A stretch of 39,365 nt of DNA from assembly GCA_002762865.1 (NCBI GenBank), contig PCYE01000008.1:1-39365 (forward strand). Direction: 5' to 3'. The notes beneath the pieces are model-generated. The model saw only the letters and a list, made by a program, of their open reading frames with translations. It was not told the origin of the DNA and ran no database searches. The translations under genes were made by a program, and so were the position numbers. Shown piece by piece: positions 16,901 through 26,258 of the stretch. Within the stretch, counting starts at the first letter, position 1; each line of letters opens with the position of its first letter. This DNA comes from Candidatus Woesearchaeota archaeon CG10_big_fil_rev_8_21_14_0_10_33_12. Lineage in GTDB: Archaea; Nanobdellota; Nanobdellia; Woesearchaeales; CG1-02-33-12.

Positions 16901-17254
16901 TCATATCTAGAATGTGTGTTTATATTTGGCGAGATATTCCAGATAATACCTTTTGCAGGATTTTTCAAGGGGTTAGCAAGTGAATTTGAAACAATAGTAT
17001 CAGACCCATTAGGGCTTATCTTTGGAGGGCTTAACTTTTATTGCGAGCTTCAGCCAACAATGGCTGGCCATGCTATTTGTGTTAGTGCTCATTTAGTGCC
17101 AACCTTAGCATCTATTGTGCAAGACATAATAGGATTTGCTGATACAGACAACTGGTGGATTAGCGGTGATGTATGCGAAGAAGCTCTAAAACCAATGCCT
17201 GAAACAACAGAAGAAGGCATAAATGAAACAGATGGAGAAGAACAAACAATTTAA
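13904..17254 (+). CDS. Giant exported Ig-repeat protein, module 1
   Basis: This 1116-residue protein has a Sec-type signal peptide (about 1-26, ending VFA). A beta-sandwich region of Ig/cadherin-like repeats follows: two almost identical 113-residue repeats (about 234-346 and 347-459), then two more divergent ones (about 460-690). Three or more repeats carry a paired-cysteine motif of the form C-x(5-9)-C-x-W, for example WKCYW and WVCEW. The C-terminal 350 residues are helical and hydrophobic with many cysteines, including a G-C-L-P-G-I-I-Y-N-L-Q-K segment. This part is shared with the paralogue at 22281 and with large surface proteins I recall from related DPANN genomes. It is translationally coupled to the preceding leader-bearing protein, so they probably work together at the cell surface. 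Confidence 0.82.
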   Translation: MNKKITAFFMICMIIALPVYSASVFASINNVGIFGEDGLKGYKKGYDFTYVNATVAIDGDDDITPDKQVFFNNIPFNTCRGLPNEYFMCFLGIKKETLESKTYLFNITLKDDSENVVGMYANTFVVDNKGPTIESFTINPKVTRKGNLTVKYSVKDYAYGTSIGSGLSKIIICKNYISNVVKEITINDSSYIDSRELQFKTSDFVSSTGSANVCIAAYDKLNQVSEFRCEKLTVDENVPEIKEDSFKIVDYNGNEIKYLSGKQMKVIISIEVEDESLDKVVADLSELNKDESSYKNKVASCASKNGVSLCTWSNILIKISSPGKVNIKVNAADYIGNTAEESVEINVDETKPKIDKNSFKLTDINGNEINYLTKEPLTAVISIEVEDESLDKVVADLSELNKDEPSYKNKVASCVSKNGVSLCTWSGVVIKLNNSGKVNIKVNAADYIGNTAEESVSYDFKVDNIAPIVKSLKNSNGEYNNINYIGKNNELIAEIEEKDSGFNLKKVWLLVEDEKIQADRCDKNSGNWKCYWKNVKFNAADGSSITIFISPNSEDDAGNNIDVNKGIISEKFNLDIKAPALISNIEIKNLDINRSYIQEDILLGDKLHIKAILSERTSVTASADFSGIGLGSDVSTQCTKNESNWVCEWTTNEIAPKSTNVELKFKFTDLVGNEAEKKVNIKVLGVSDEENPNHWKISSIEKMPLAIDRQTTELINQKTYYHIKLKPASVYENPTILALDLQCDGDMTYIENSELINKNFNDPYIILTLKQESMPNVSLSFNCNLFIISRVGDLIIQNTEEEPVDLTIDFYNMPLGELSQNVKDKIKNAQDSWLVKMEWLDFAEKILHLAEQICRLIQTLGKINEAINDLELLVSPFESTGLVGIIKTTADWTDRMYTDYIKKLEKYCKYVSCETTIWGGWYDEFSSKNTPEIFKEMRFSGGFWPSSPKESIVLSLATGCLPGIIYNLQKRRQVECYYVLCLKKAADEGIPLSVCDEQKSYLECVFIFGEIFQIIPFAGFFKGLASEFETIVSDPLGLIFGGLNFYCELQPTMAGHAICVSAHLVPTLASIVQDIIGFADTDNWWISGDVCEEALKPMPETTEEGINETDGEEQTI
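14603..15280 (+). repeat. Tandem 339-bp repeat inside the 1116-residue surface protein gene
   Basis: Two in-frame copies (14603-14941 and 14942-15280; period 339 bp, 113 codons) encode consecutive Ig-like domains. Two blocks are nearly identical: 14711-14820 versus 15050-15159 (three mismatches by eye), and 14874-14933 versus 15213-15272 (two mismatches). The sequence between the blocks has diverged, which suggests recent duplication or local gene conversion. Confidence 0.92.
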
Positions 17255-17305
17255 GATTAAATAAATAAAGAAGAAATAATAAAAAACAAAAATAAACAAA
17301 TAAAG

Positions 17306-19507
17306 ATGAAGAAAGGAAAAACAATCTCAATGGTTTTAACAATTGTAATGCTTGTCTTGTTAGCTGGAAGTATGGTTAAAATATCTAAAGCAGGTATTAT
17401 TGGAATAGTAAGTTATAATCGTGCCAAAGGAGAATTAACATATGGAAATGAAGTAGTAGTTGACTTCTCAAACGAACAATATGATGCTTCCGAATATATA
17501 CTAACCACCTTAATAAATCCTGAAGGATTTAAAATGGAAGATAATAGCCTTGTGTTTACAGCGGATAACTACAATAAAGATAAGGATAATATGCTTAGTT
17601 TTTATGAAGGTAAAATAACTTTTAATGAAGATGGTGAAATAATTTCACAAACATACACAGAATATTATAATAACGCAGAAAAGGAACAAGTAAGAATAAC
17701 TGAAATAGACAAGGCAGAAAATATTAAAGTAAGGATTGAAACTCTTGATGATGACGGAAAGAAAGACACGTTTGATTTGAGTGAAGAACAAATGAAATTA
17801 TATGAGTTTTTGCCAACAGGAATTCCACTAAATGAGTATATTAAAGCCGAAGAGGAAGAGACAAAAAAATCAAACACTGCAAAAGATGCAACAGGAAACA
17901 TTGAAGTTGAGGTAGAAACAAAAGATGTAAAAGAACCTTCTGTCAGCACAGATGTGGAAAGTGCTAAAAAACCACATTTAGTAGTTCCTTCTGATGAAAT
18001 AAATGATGCAGTTGTAAAAGAAATAGGGAGTGTGAAAATATTTAATAATCAAATAAGTTTTGAAGGCAATACACTTACATATACTACAAAAGATGCCAAT
18101 GGAAATCTAATTGATGTTGCAATTGTTTATAATAAAGAGGGTATCACAGAATCAACAACTAAAAGTTATGAAGGAAATATAATTTACTTTAGAGAAGGTA
18201 ATGAAAATAATAAAGAACTAACAATCAATTATAACTTAGGAATTAAAACTATTGATTATGAAGAAGGAAATTATATTGCAACAATCAGTGATGGAAGTAA
18301 AGGAAAATTAGAAAGCGGAAATAAGTTTATTTATGACGCTGATGAAGGGGTTACACGCACATTAGAGGCATTAAATGGCGGGGGCACTTTAAAGTTTTAT
18401 AACAAAAATCCAAAAGATGGAGAAGAAGAGATAGGAACAATAACTATTACAAGAGGCAGTGAAAAACTTACGTTTTATGGAACTTTTGATGGTAAAGAAG
18501 TAAAGGAAAAAGGTAAAAAAGTTCTAGCTATAGATGAGAATGGCAACATTTTAACAGATTTTGACAAAAATGGTGAAGCTCAAACAACTTATTATGCTCA
18601 TAGTGTTTTTAGTGCATATGTTTTTGGAAAAAAACAAAGTGATAAATCAGAAAAAATATACTGGCCAGGGTATGAACCATTTGCATTCAGGACTAGTGAT
18701 GGAGAGGTAATACTAATTCAAAGACAGGAAGACGGCAGTTATAAATATTATGCTTATGAAAACAAACAACTGAAAGAATTAAAAGAAGGAGATGCAAATT
18801 TCAAAGAAGTAAATGCAATGGTCAGAAAAACAAAAATTGGACCTGCATTTTATGCGGCTGCCAGTGCTGCACGTGGAGGAAGAGCACTTTCAAACCTTCT
18901 TAACAGCTGGCTTGACATTGACTTCATAAACAAGTGGAGAAAGAAAAGTGATGAGTTCTTCTCGCAGACTGTTATTGGCAGGATAATCAGCGGAAAGTGG
19001 GAAGAAAGTTTATGCCATTCAAAGATTGAAAAAATACCAGAAAATATTGCTGTTGTAAATGTAAACAATGTTATGGGATTTGCAGCTCATGTTGAGGGTG
19101 AGAGAAGCGCTGCAATAACAACAAACAATCAAACCTTATATTTCTATAAGATAACCTTTGGAGTTAATCCAAGTAATGTAGGTGATGTTACATTTAATCT
19201 TTTAATAGACGATCATGCTGTTGACTTTGACAATGATGGAATGGCTGACAAAATAAAGCTTAAAAGTGATGAAACTTACAACGGAACAGGAAAAAATGCA
19301 ATTGTAAGGTACAAACCAAAGATATATAAAAAGGTGTGCCTCAAATTCTACAATACAGAGAACTTAAACGCAGAATTCAGGAATTCATTAAAAGACAATA
19401 AACTATGCAACAAGATAAATGAGGTTGATTTAAGTTCTGTTGAAATTTCTGAACCAGCAAGCTCAACAGCTGTCTCCAGCACATCAACTGGCCTACCCGG
19501 ATGGTAA
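17306..19507 (+). CDS. Exported beta-rich protein found only in module 1
   Basis: This 733-residue protein begins with a signal peptide (about 1-29, ending SKA). Residues about 35-500 are a long series of short beta elements of the kind N-G-N-L-x-D and Y-E-G-N-I-I-Y, resembling YD/MORN-like surface repeats in form, with a Glu/Lys-rich linker at about 170-225. The last 220 residues form a separate domain with a few cysteines (for example ESLCHSKIE), a H-V-E-G-E-R-S element and a Thr/Ser-rich tail ending GLPGW. It follows the 1116-residue gene by 51 AT-rich bases in the same direction and runs up to the membrane protein gene. There is no counterpart in module 2. Function unknown; a secreted structural or binding protein is the best guess. 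Confidence 0.78.
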   Translation: MKKGKTISMVLTIVMLVLLAGSMVKISKAGIIGIVSYNRAKGELTYGNEVVVDFSNEQYDASEYILTTLINPEGFKMEDNSLVFTADNYNKDKDNMLSFYEGKITFNEDGEIISQTYTEYYNNAEKEQVRITEIDKAENIKVRIETLDDDGKKDTFDLSEEQMKLYEFLPTGIPLNEYIKAEEEETKKSNTAKDATGNIEVEVETKDVKEPSVSTDVESAKKPHLVVPSDEINDAVVKEIGSVKIFNNQISFEGNTLTYTTKDANGNLIDVAIVYNKEGITESTTKSYEGNIIYFREGNENNKELTINYNLGIKTIDYEEGNYIATISDGSKGKLESGNKFIYDADEGVTRTLEALNGGGTLKFYNKNPKDGEEEIGTITITRGSEKLTFYGTFDGKEVKEKGKKVLAIDENGNILTDFDKNGEAQTTYYAHSVFSAYVFGKKQSDKSEKIYWPGYEPFAFRTSDGEVILIQRQEDGSYKYYAYENKQLKELKEGDANFKEVNAMVRKTKIGPAFYAAASAARGGRALSNLLNSWLDIDFINKWRKKSDEFFSQTVIGRIISGKWEESLCHSKIEKIPENIAVVNVNNVMGFAAHVEGERSAAITTNNQTLYFYKITFGVNPSNVGDVTFNLLIDDHAVDFDNDGMADKIKLKSDETYNGTGKNAIVRYKPKIYKKVCLKFYNTENLNAEFRNSLKDNKLCNKINEVDLSSVEISEPASSTAVSSTSTGLPGW

Positions 19508-19508
19508 A

Positions 19509-20321
19509 ATGACATACTTAAATAATCAAATAAACTTATTTAAAAAAAGTTTTAAACTTGACAAAAAGAGATTTTTTTCAGTGATAATTTTTGATTTTCT
19601 TTTTATTTTGGTTTCATATATTGCACTCTTTTTATGTGGTATGTGGTTAAACAGTTCTGCTTCAAAAATAAGCGGATTGGATTTAACAACCCTTACTGAA
19701 AATGCTATAAATGAACTTGCTGCACTAAAAAGCTTCTATTATGGGGCAATAATATGCTTAATACTGCTGATTATATTTTTGTTTTTTGCCTGGTCTTTTT
19801 TTCAGGGTTTTATATGGAACACAATACTAAAAAAGAAATTCAATTTAGATTATTTCAAGAAATTCCTGTTATTAAATTTAGCTTGTATTCCATTATCAAT
19901 AATCCCCTTTTTTATAGCATTAATTTGTCTTAGACTATTTAATTCAATAATCTTGTTTTTTTCAACTGCTGGGCTTAACACAAGCCTTGTTATGTTTGTA
20001 TTATTAATTTTATCTGCTTTTATCTTTCTGCCAATCATGCTTTACCTTATTAATTTTATATCAATCTTATATTTTTATTTTACAAAGAAAAGCAAAATAT
20101 TGGATTCTTTTAAAGACACATTCAAAATTGCAGTTAAAAAAATCCATTTGCTATATATCCCTTGCCTGGTAATGAGCCTTGCCTTTGTTTTTTTGGCTGT
20201 AATCACAATACCTCTTAATATTCTACCATTGTGGCTTATATCATTAGTTTCATTTGTTTTGCTTGTTATTTATGCAGCATGGGCAAGGTTTTACATTGTA
20301 GCTGTTATAGCAAAATTATAG
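19509..20321 (+). CDS. Polytopic membrane protein, module 1
   Basis: The start is set at ATG 19509, one base after the preceding stop; the in-frame TTG at 19440 would overlap the upstream gene by 68 nt and add a hydrophilic extension unlike its paralogue. The 270-residue product has about six membrane helices (near 25-45, 80-103, 118-150, 150-195, 215-240, 245-268). Between helices is a W-S-F-F-Q-G-F-I-W element also present in the module 2 paralogue as CIFQGLVWF, and a Y-F-Y-F-T-K-K-S-K-I-L segment that recurs there at the N-terminus. No active-site motif is visible. It may be a membrane anchor or export/assembly partner for the surface proteins of module 1. Confidence 0.78.
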   Translation: MTYLNNQINLFKKSFKLDKKRFFSVIIFDFLFILVSYIALFLCGMWLNSSASKISGLDLTTLTENAINELAALKSFYYGAIICLILLIIFLFFAWSFFQGFIWNTILKKKFNLDYFKKFLLLNLACIPLSIIPFFIALICLRLFNSIILFFSTAGLNTSLVMFVLLILSAFIFLPIMLYLINFISILYFYFTKKSKILDSFKDTFKIAVKKIHLLYIPCLVMSLAFVFLAVITIPLNILPLWLISLVSFVLLVIYAAWARFYIVAVIAKL

Positions 20322-20337
20322 AGAATTCACCACAAGA

Positions 20338-20348
20338 TTTAAATATAC
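20338..20348 (+). promoter_or_regulatory. TATA box of surface module 2
   Basis: TTTAAATATAC is centred about 34 nt before the ATG at 20377, with a GAGGT site 4 nt before the start codon. The second module therefore has its own promoter even though it follows module 1 after only 55 nt. Confidence 0.62.
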
Positions 20349-20376
20349 TTTATTATAGAGTATTCTTAGAGGTATT

Positions 20377-22284
20377 ATGAAAAAAAGAGGCCAGGTAACA
20401 GTATTTGTAATAGTTGGGATTCTTATTCTTCTTGCCCTTTTGCTTTTTTTTTATCTAAGGGCAAAAACAACTATTTTCACTCCAGAGATTGTTGTGCCGC
20501 AGGAGGTTGCCCCTATAAAAAGATATGTTGAAAGCTGTGTGCAGGATATTGGCGAAAAAGCTGTGATAAAGCTTGGAATGCAGTCTGGATATGTTGAAAT
20601 ACCTGAAGACATAGCTATGAATCCAGAAGCATATATTGCTGTTGGTGGACCATTAAAACTGCCATACTGGTATCTCAATGGAGTTGATACCTCACCAACA
20701 TTATCTGATATACAATCTCAGATATCAGACTATGTTTCAAAAAACCTTAAATCCTGCCTAAGAAACTTCTCTGACTTTGATGAGTTTATCATAGAAGAAA
20801 AGGGCGAAATCAAAACAACAACACTAATAGCAGAAGAAGAAGTTATTATAACAATAGACTATCAATTAGTTATTAAGAACAAAAAAGGTGATAAGATAAC
20901 AACATTATCTAAATATACAACATCTGTTCCAGTAAGGCTTAAGAAAATCTATAGGCTTGCAAAGGGAATAATGGGAGCAGAAAACAAGGATATGTTTCTT
21001 GAAAAAACAACAATTGACCTTATGGCTCTTGACCCTGAAATCCCTTTTACAGACATGGTTTTCTCGTGCAATGGGCTTGAGTGGAGCAAGGCAGATATTG
21101 AGCAGTCTGTTAAGGAGTTGTTATATTATAATCTGCCGAAGATAAGGATTGACAAAACAGATTATATTCCTTTTTTATATGATCCTGTGATATACAAGAA
21201 ATTTCAAAAACTAGATGTTACCAAAGATCCACTACCTAAAGACATACCAGAGGATATTTATGAGTACAATCACTTTTTCTGGGCACCTGTTAGTGAAAAT
21301 TTTGAGGATATGAAAGCAGGAATAAGGTATATGCAGGACTGGGGAATCCAGCTTGAAGCAAGACCAAGCGACGGAGATGTTATGAAATCCAACATGGTTG
21401 AAGGAGCTCCAAAATATCTCAATATGTTCTGTATAAATGTATATCATTTCACATATGATGTAATTTATCCTGTTGAAATAGCAATAAGGGATGAAAAATC
21501 ATTTAATAACAAAGGATATGTTTTCAGGTTTGCTTTTCCTGTCTTGATTAACCATAACCAGGGTGATAGGTCTGACTTTGGAATAACAAAACTTGCAAGC
21601 TACCAGGATACAGGATTCTGCGATGAGCTAACAGAAGAGGAGTATGTTATCAATGCCAAAGACTCAAGAACAAAACAAGACTTAAATAATGTGAGCATTT
21701 CATTTAACTGCATAAAATACCAATGTGATTTAGGCTTTATAAAATCAGAGGCAAACAGGTACAGACTAAAAACAAATCTGCCATCAGCATGTGTTAATGG
21801 GGTTATAATAGCAGAGAAAGATGGCTATTTAAGAGCAGAACAGCAGGTTATTGATGAAGAAAATGATATTCTAATTATGATGGATCCACTTAAGAGCTTT
21901 GATTTTAGTGTTATGAAAGTTGACAGCACAGGATATAAAGAAAGATTGACTATAGATGAAAAAGCAGCAATATACATCAAGTCATTAAATAAAAGCCATG
22001 ATATCTTTGCAACATATCCTGCTGAAGAAGGAATGGAAGAAATAGAGCTGATTGAAGATGATGCCAGCTATTATCTTGAGATTTTCCTTATGAATGGTGA
22101 TGTGCTTACAGGCGGCTTTAAGGCAGACTGGGATTTAAGTTATAGTGATATTGTTGGCAAAGATAAAATAATATTTTATGTTTATGACAAAGGTGTTGCT
22201 AAAACAGATGAGGATAAGCTTGCTATGGTAAAGTTCTTAAATCAGAACAAAAATAATAATGAATTAATGCCAAATTTTGAATGA
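20377..22284 (+). CDS. Large exported protein with pilin-like N-terminus, module 2
   Basis: This is the 635-residue paralogue of the protein at 11793. The leader is MKKRG|QVTVFVIVGI, with Gln at +1 and a hydrophobic helix to about residue 27. The extracellular part keeps the shared helical Cys region (VESCVQDIG, about 52; LKSCLRNF, about 126), the KTTTLIAEEE strand, and a beta-rich C-terminal half with a Cys pair in SFNCIKYQCD. Compared with the module 1 copy it lacks about 70 residues, mostly around the first cysteine region and the C-terminus. The stop overlaps the next start (ATGA). The two N-terminal coding regions also resemble each other at DNA level, which supports duplication within this locus. 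Confidence 0.8.
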   Translation: MKKRGQVTVFVIVGILILLALLLFFYLRAKTTIFTPEIVVPQEVAPIKRYVESCVQDIGEKAVIKLGMQSGYVEIPEDIAMNPEAYIAVGGPLKLPYWYLNGVDTSPTLSDIQSQISDYVSKNLKSCLRNFSDFDEFIIEEKGEIKTTTLIAEEEVIITIDYQLVIKNKKGDKITTLSKYTTSVPVRLKKIYRLAKGIMGAENKDMFLEKTTIDLMALDPEIPFTDMVFSCNGLEWSKADIEQSVKELLYYNLPKIRIDKTDYIPFLYDPVIYKKFQKLDVTKDPLPKDIPEDIYEYNHFFWAPVSENFEDMKAGIRYMQDWGIQLEARPSDGDVMKSNMVEGAPKYLNMFCINVYHFTYDVIYPVEIAIRDEKSFNNKGYVFRFAFPVLINHNQGDRSDFGITKLASYQDTGFCDELTEEEYVINAKDSRTKQDLNNVSISFNCIKYQCDLGFIKSEANRYRLKTNLPSACVNGVIIAEKDGYLRAEQQVIDEENDILIMMDPLKSFDFSVMKVDSTGYKERLTIDEKAAIYIKSLNKSHDIFATYPAEEGMEEIELIEDDASYYLEIFLMNGDVLTGGFKADWDLSYSDIVGKDKIIFYVYDKGVAKTDEDKLAMVKFLNQNKNNNELMPNFE

Positions 22285-25200
22285 TGATGATAATGAAAGA
22301 CATAAAACTAAAGCTAACAGCAATCAGCTGCATATTGCTTATATTGTTTATGCCTGTTTATAGTGCAACTGTTTTTGCACAGGATGAAGAACAGACTATT
22401 GAGGATAAGACTCCTCCTTCTGTGAATATAGAAAAACCAGAAGAAAAAGTTACTGAGCCATTTATTGATATTAAAGGAACAACCAATGAGCCAGTAGTAA
22501 TTGAGGTTAGCCTTAATTCTAATTATTATGGCACAGCAAACTCAAATGAAGACAATACAATTTCAATAGGCATAACTTTAGCAGAAGGAGAGAATAAAAT
22601 AAAAATTAATTCAACAGATGCTGGCGGAAATTCTGTTATAAATGAGTTTAATGTTTTTTGTGATTCAGAGCAGCCCCAAATACTTTACAATAATATATAT
22701 GAGCTAAACCCTGCATACACAGCAGAACAGACAGTTAAAGGCCAAGTCAATAAAGCAGATATAAATATAGATATTTTTGTTAATGAAAAAAAGAAATATT
22801 CTGGAAAATCTGATTCTGAAGGTAATTTTGAGATTGACATAAATCTTGATAAGAGCATTAAAATAAGTACAATAGACAAAACCATAACTGTTGGAACACA
22901 GGAAGGAAATGCATGGCAAAACAAGATAAAAATAGTTGCAACAGATGATTATGGCAGAGAAGCAACTATTGAGGAGGTTATTACATATACGCTGTGCGGC
23001 TATGGCTCTGACTGGGATGTAGGTGTTGGCGAGAGAACTCCGGATGTTATAATACCAGAACATTTAATACAGGGAATAGCTCAATTCAGCTTTCCTGTTA
23101 ATCTAACTTATAGGGGTAATGCTGATTCAAGCACAGTTGTCTTGACAAGCGAGCCTCAGCTCACAAACTATGACTTAAGCATGTCATCACAAGAAAAATT
23201 CCAAGACGAACTTTTTCCTGGCTCTGCAACAAGCTACTGGAATGATGATTACACTCAAGGTTATTTTATTGTAAACCTTAATAGCTGGACAAAAAGCAAA
23301 GAGGAACTAAATAACCTTAGTTTTATAAAAATACCACTAAGGCTTGATATATACTATGAATATGAGGATAGGAACGGTGACATTGTTGAAAATACGCAAA
23401 GAAACTGCTGGGATATTAAGATAATGGTTGACAAGGAGATTCCACTTGACAAGATTCCAAAAGAATTGCTGAATGCTACTGTAAATTTATTAAATTCAAC
23501 TATAAACCTTATTGATGCAATAAAAAAACCAATTGACACAATTAAAACATATACTTTTGTTGGGTGTGCTTTATCATGGGGCTGGCACTTGATCCAGTCA
23601 ATTTCTGTAGAGTTTTCGTGTGTTGGTGTAAAACAGGAGGCAATCCAGGCATTGATAAATGGTGATGACACATGTCCAAACCCACCATCTAAACAAGATG
23701 AAAGTGGCAAGCTTATTGAATTTGATTGTGATTCCTGTCTTCAGGCTTTGAAATCATTAAGAGAAGCTGAAAAGGCTAGAAACTGGCTTTGTGATAGGAT
23801 ATTTTGCCCTGCTGTCCCTTCTCTTGAATATCACACTGAAACATATAATGACAGCATAACAAAGGCTAATCTATGTGAAATGTTTGACCAAGATTCAAAG
23901 GAATGCGAGGAAGAATACAAGCGAGCCTGGGATTCTGCATTTATGATGATTGATGAATGGAAAAAGGCTAATGCAAAAGAAGGAGAAGGAGAGGAAAGCT
24001 TTTTTGATAAAATCTCAGAGGGTCTTGCCTTCTGCGAAAAAGCAAAAGAGCAGGAAGTAGATGCTGTAACAATTGGCTCTGGAAGCAAGCAAACTGTTTA
24101 TTTAGTTTATCCTGATGGAAGTGTTTGCATTGGCCAGATAACAGAGATTGAAGCAGGAACTCAAGAAGGCTCTAAGGTGTATGTTGGAAAAGAAGGCGAA
24201 AAGGATATTTATTATAGCTGTGATGGTGGAAAGTTAAACATAAATGAAGAAAAAGGAGTTTATACTGATGTTGATGGCAAAGAGGTTAAAATACCCCCTG
24301 ATGTCCAATCAAAGAGAGGTATTGAAGGAAATGATAATTATATACTTGACCCTACATCAGATATTATAAGGTCTGTGCAGGCAGTTTGTTTGCCTGCTGT
24401 CTCTGGCTATCTTAACCTGTGGAAGCAGATTCTTGAAGCTGTAAAGCAGTGCTTTGAAACAATAATGATAACCGGCGAGGGAAGTGCTGGCGTCTGCAAG
24501 GCAGTGCTTACAAATTATGTTTGTGATATGATTTATGATATCATAAGATGCACAGGAGAATCATTTTCATTTGGAGCAGGCGAGGAAATTTCAGGAGGCA
24601 TTACAGGATTAATGCAAAAGATATCAACTGCCGGAACAAATGTTTTGAGTTCTGTTGAAGGGAGATATGGACAGACAGGAATGTACAAAACAATGTTTGT
24701 TGATAGAAAACTTATACACTCTATGTGCTTGTTTGCATTTACAGGTGACTGGGGAGAGTTTGACCTTGATACGTTACTCACTGCAGAGATTGGAATGCCT
24801 ACATTAGGAAGCGAGGGCTTCTTATATCCAACAACAAGAAGATTTATGGGCTCTAACCCACTTGATTATGGAAGAACAACCTATATCTATCATATTGGCG
24901 CTGGCTTGATTGCAGGAGCAGACCTTAATTATAAGGTTTATCTGCAATGCTCAAATGACAATTCATGCCCAGAGGGAAGATGCGACTGCTTTTACAGGGG
25001 CAAGGAAGAAATATATAATATTCCCTCAGGTAGCGGCAGTTTAAGTGCAGGTGACCTTTATACTGATGAGTTTTATATTGATATTCCTGATTCCCTTGTA
25101 AGGTATGACAAGGCAGTTATTGAATGGGACTGGACAGACAACACTGGCCAATCACAGACAACAACAAAAGTCAGTGAAATAAAAGATATAGGTGAAAAAG

Positions 25201-26258
25201 CTCCTGCTGACTGCAAGCTTGACTCAAAAAGCGGAGAGTTCAGGTGCAAGTATATTATAGGTCAAGATGGTGAAGCAAGACTAATTGATGTTGAAGGAGA
25301 GGATAAGTATAATATTAATGACAAAACAAGCTTTGATGTAAAACTGGAGATTATTCCTCCTGAATCTGGTTATGATATACCTAAATACTTAATATGGAAA
25401 ATAAAAGACAGCAAAAACATAATGGTTGATAGCGGACAGATAAGAGTTTTAACCAAGAAAGGAACCATATATGAGAAAAATGTTGCAGAATTTGATATAA
25501 GTGAATACTTCACAGGAAAAACCGAAGATAAAATAGAAAGAGAGCAATACAATGGCAATAAAATGCTTGAAGTAGATGACAAACTTATAGGAACTCCTTA
25601 TGGAAGTGCATCTTTCCTTGTAATATTCACAGATGTAAATATTGAAGAAAAGGTTTATGTTTATGAGATTTATTCTTTAACTGAAGGATTGGAAAAAGAT
25701 AGTATGATTTATAGATCTGACGAATATAGTCCAAACCTGAGAACAATAAAATATGAGTTAAAAAATATACAATTTAAATTAAATAAAAATCCAGAAGAAG
25801 GAGATGCAGCAATAATAAATGTTGAGAAAGGAAGAGATAGCCATGAATGTGATGAGGATGGGGAAGAAAATTGGAAAGTAATATTTGAACTTCTGCATTC
25901 AAAGAAAAAAGACGCTGATTTAGAGGGAAATAATCCGCAGGACTATGAATGTTGCGGTTCAAAAATAGATAGTGAAGAAGTTGAAATAACAATTGACTGT
26001 GGAGTTGAGCAAAAAGACGAAGAAAATAATTGTGATAAAAACGAGCTGATTAATGAAGAATGTAAATGTGGAAATGAAGTTGAAACATGTGGTAATGTGG
26101 GGGCAGACCAATGGAATATCTGTTGTGAAATTGAATCAAATGTTTACTGTAGCAAATTAATTGACGAGTCTGAAGTTGAATTAGACAATACTAAAATATC
26201 TAACGAAAAAACAATAATAGATCCAGAATATCTTAATGAATTGTGTGAGCTAAGCTGA
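22281..26258 (+). CDS. Giant exported Ig-domain and Cys-rich protein, module 2
   Basis: This 1325-residue paralogue of the 1116-residue protein has a signal peptide ending VFA; four possible ATGs occur in the first five codons, and the real start may be 22293 (MKDIK). Two bacterial-Ig-like domains (about 45-125 and 135-235) are followed by a domain with a few cysteines, a long helical region (about 375-600) with a C-D-S-C-L-Q-A-L motif, and the shared hydrophobic core (about 690-840, AVCLPAVSGYLNLW). Then come a beta-rich domain with a cluster reading CPEGRCDCF, further strand-rich segments, and a terminal Cys-rich unit (CKCGNEVETCGN, ICCEIE). The many cysteines imply disulfides outside the membrane. 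It probably partners the upstream leader-bearing protein. Confidence 0.82.
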   Translation: MMMIMKDIKLKLTAISCILLILFMPVYSATVFAQDEEQTIEDKTPPSVNIEKPEEKVTEPFIDIKGTTNEPVVIEVSLNSNYYGTANSNEDNTISIGITLAEGENKIKINSTDAGGNSVINEFNVFCDSEQPQILYNNIYELNPAYTAEQTVKGQVNKADINIDIFVNEKKKYSGKSDSEGNFEIDINLDKSIKISTIDKTITVGTQEGNAWQNKIKIVATDDYGREATIEEVITYTLCGYGSDWDVGVGERTPDVIIPEHLIQGIAQFSFPVNLTYRGNADSSTVVLTSEPQLTNYDLSMSSQEKFQDELFPGSATSYWNDDYTQGYFIVNLNSWTKSKEELNNLSFIKIPLRLDIYYEYEDRNGDIVENTQRNCWDIKIMVDKEIPLDKIPKELLNATVNLLNSTINLIDAIKKPIDTIKTYTFVGCALSWGWHLIQSISVEFSCVGVKQEAIQALINGDDTCPNPPSKQDESGKLIEFDCDSCLQALKSLREAEKARNWLCDRIFCPAVPSLEYHTETYNDSITKANLCEMFDQDSKECEEEYKRAWDSAFMMIDEWKKANAKEGEGEESFFDKISEGLAFCEKAKEQEVDAVTIGSGSKQTVYLVYPDGSVCIGQITEIEAGTQEGSKVYVGKEGEKDIYYSCDGGKLNINEEKGVYTDVDGKEVKIPPDVQSKRGIEGNDNYILDPTSDIIRSVQAVCLPAVSGYLNLWKQILEAVKQCFETIMITGEGSAGVCKAVLTNYVCDMIYDIIRCTGESFSFGAGEEISGGITGLMQKISTAGTNVLSSVEGRYGQTGMYKTMFVDRKLIHSMCLFAFTGDWGEFDLDTLLTAEIGMPTLGSEGFLYPTTRRFMGSNPLDYGRTTYIYHIGAGLIAGADLNYKVYLQCSNDNSCPEGRCDCFYRGKEEIYNIPSGSGSLSAGDLYTDEFYIDIPDSLVRYDKAVIEWDWTDNTGQSQTTTKVSEIKDIGEKAPADCKLDSKSGEFRCKYIIGQDGEARLIDVEGEDKYNINDKTSFDVKLEIIPPESGYDIPKYLIWKIKDSKNIMVDSGQIRVLTKKGTIYEKNVAEFDISEYFTGKTEDKIEREQYNGNKMLEVDDKLIGTPYGSASFLVIFTDVNIEEKVYVYEIYSLTEGLEKDSMIYRSDEYSPNLRTIKYELKNIQFKLNKNPEEGDAAIINVEKGRDSHECDEDGEENWKVIFELLHSKKKDADLEGNNPQDYECCGSKIDSEEVEITIDCGVEQKDEENNCDKNELINEECKCGNEVETCGNVGADQWNICCEIESNVYCSKLIDESEVELDNTKISNEKTIIDPEYLNELCELS

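Noticed and set aside
13904-17254. Possible frameshifts in the giant surface genes
   Set aside because: Both giant frames are continuous from signal peptide to stop with ATGA coupling to the upstream gene, so no break was found.
19440-19508. TTG start for the module 1 membrane protein
   Set aside because: It would overlap the preceding gene by 68 nt and add a Gln-rich extension out of keeping with the family; ATG 19509 follows the stop directly.
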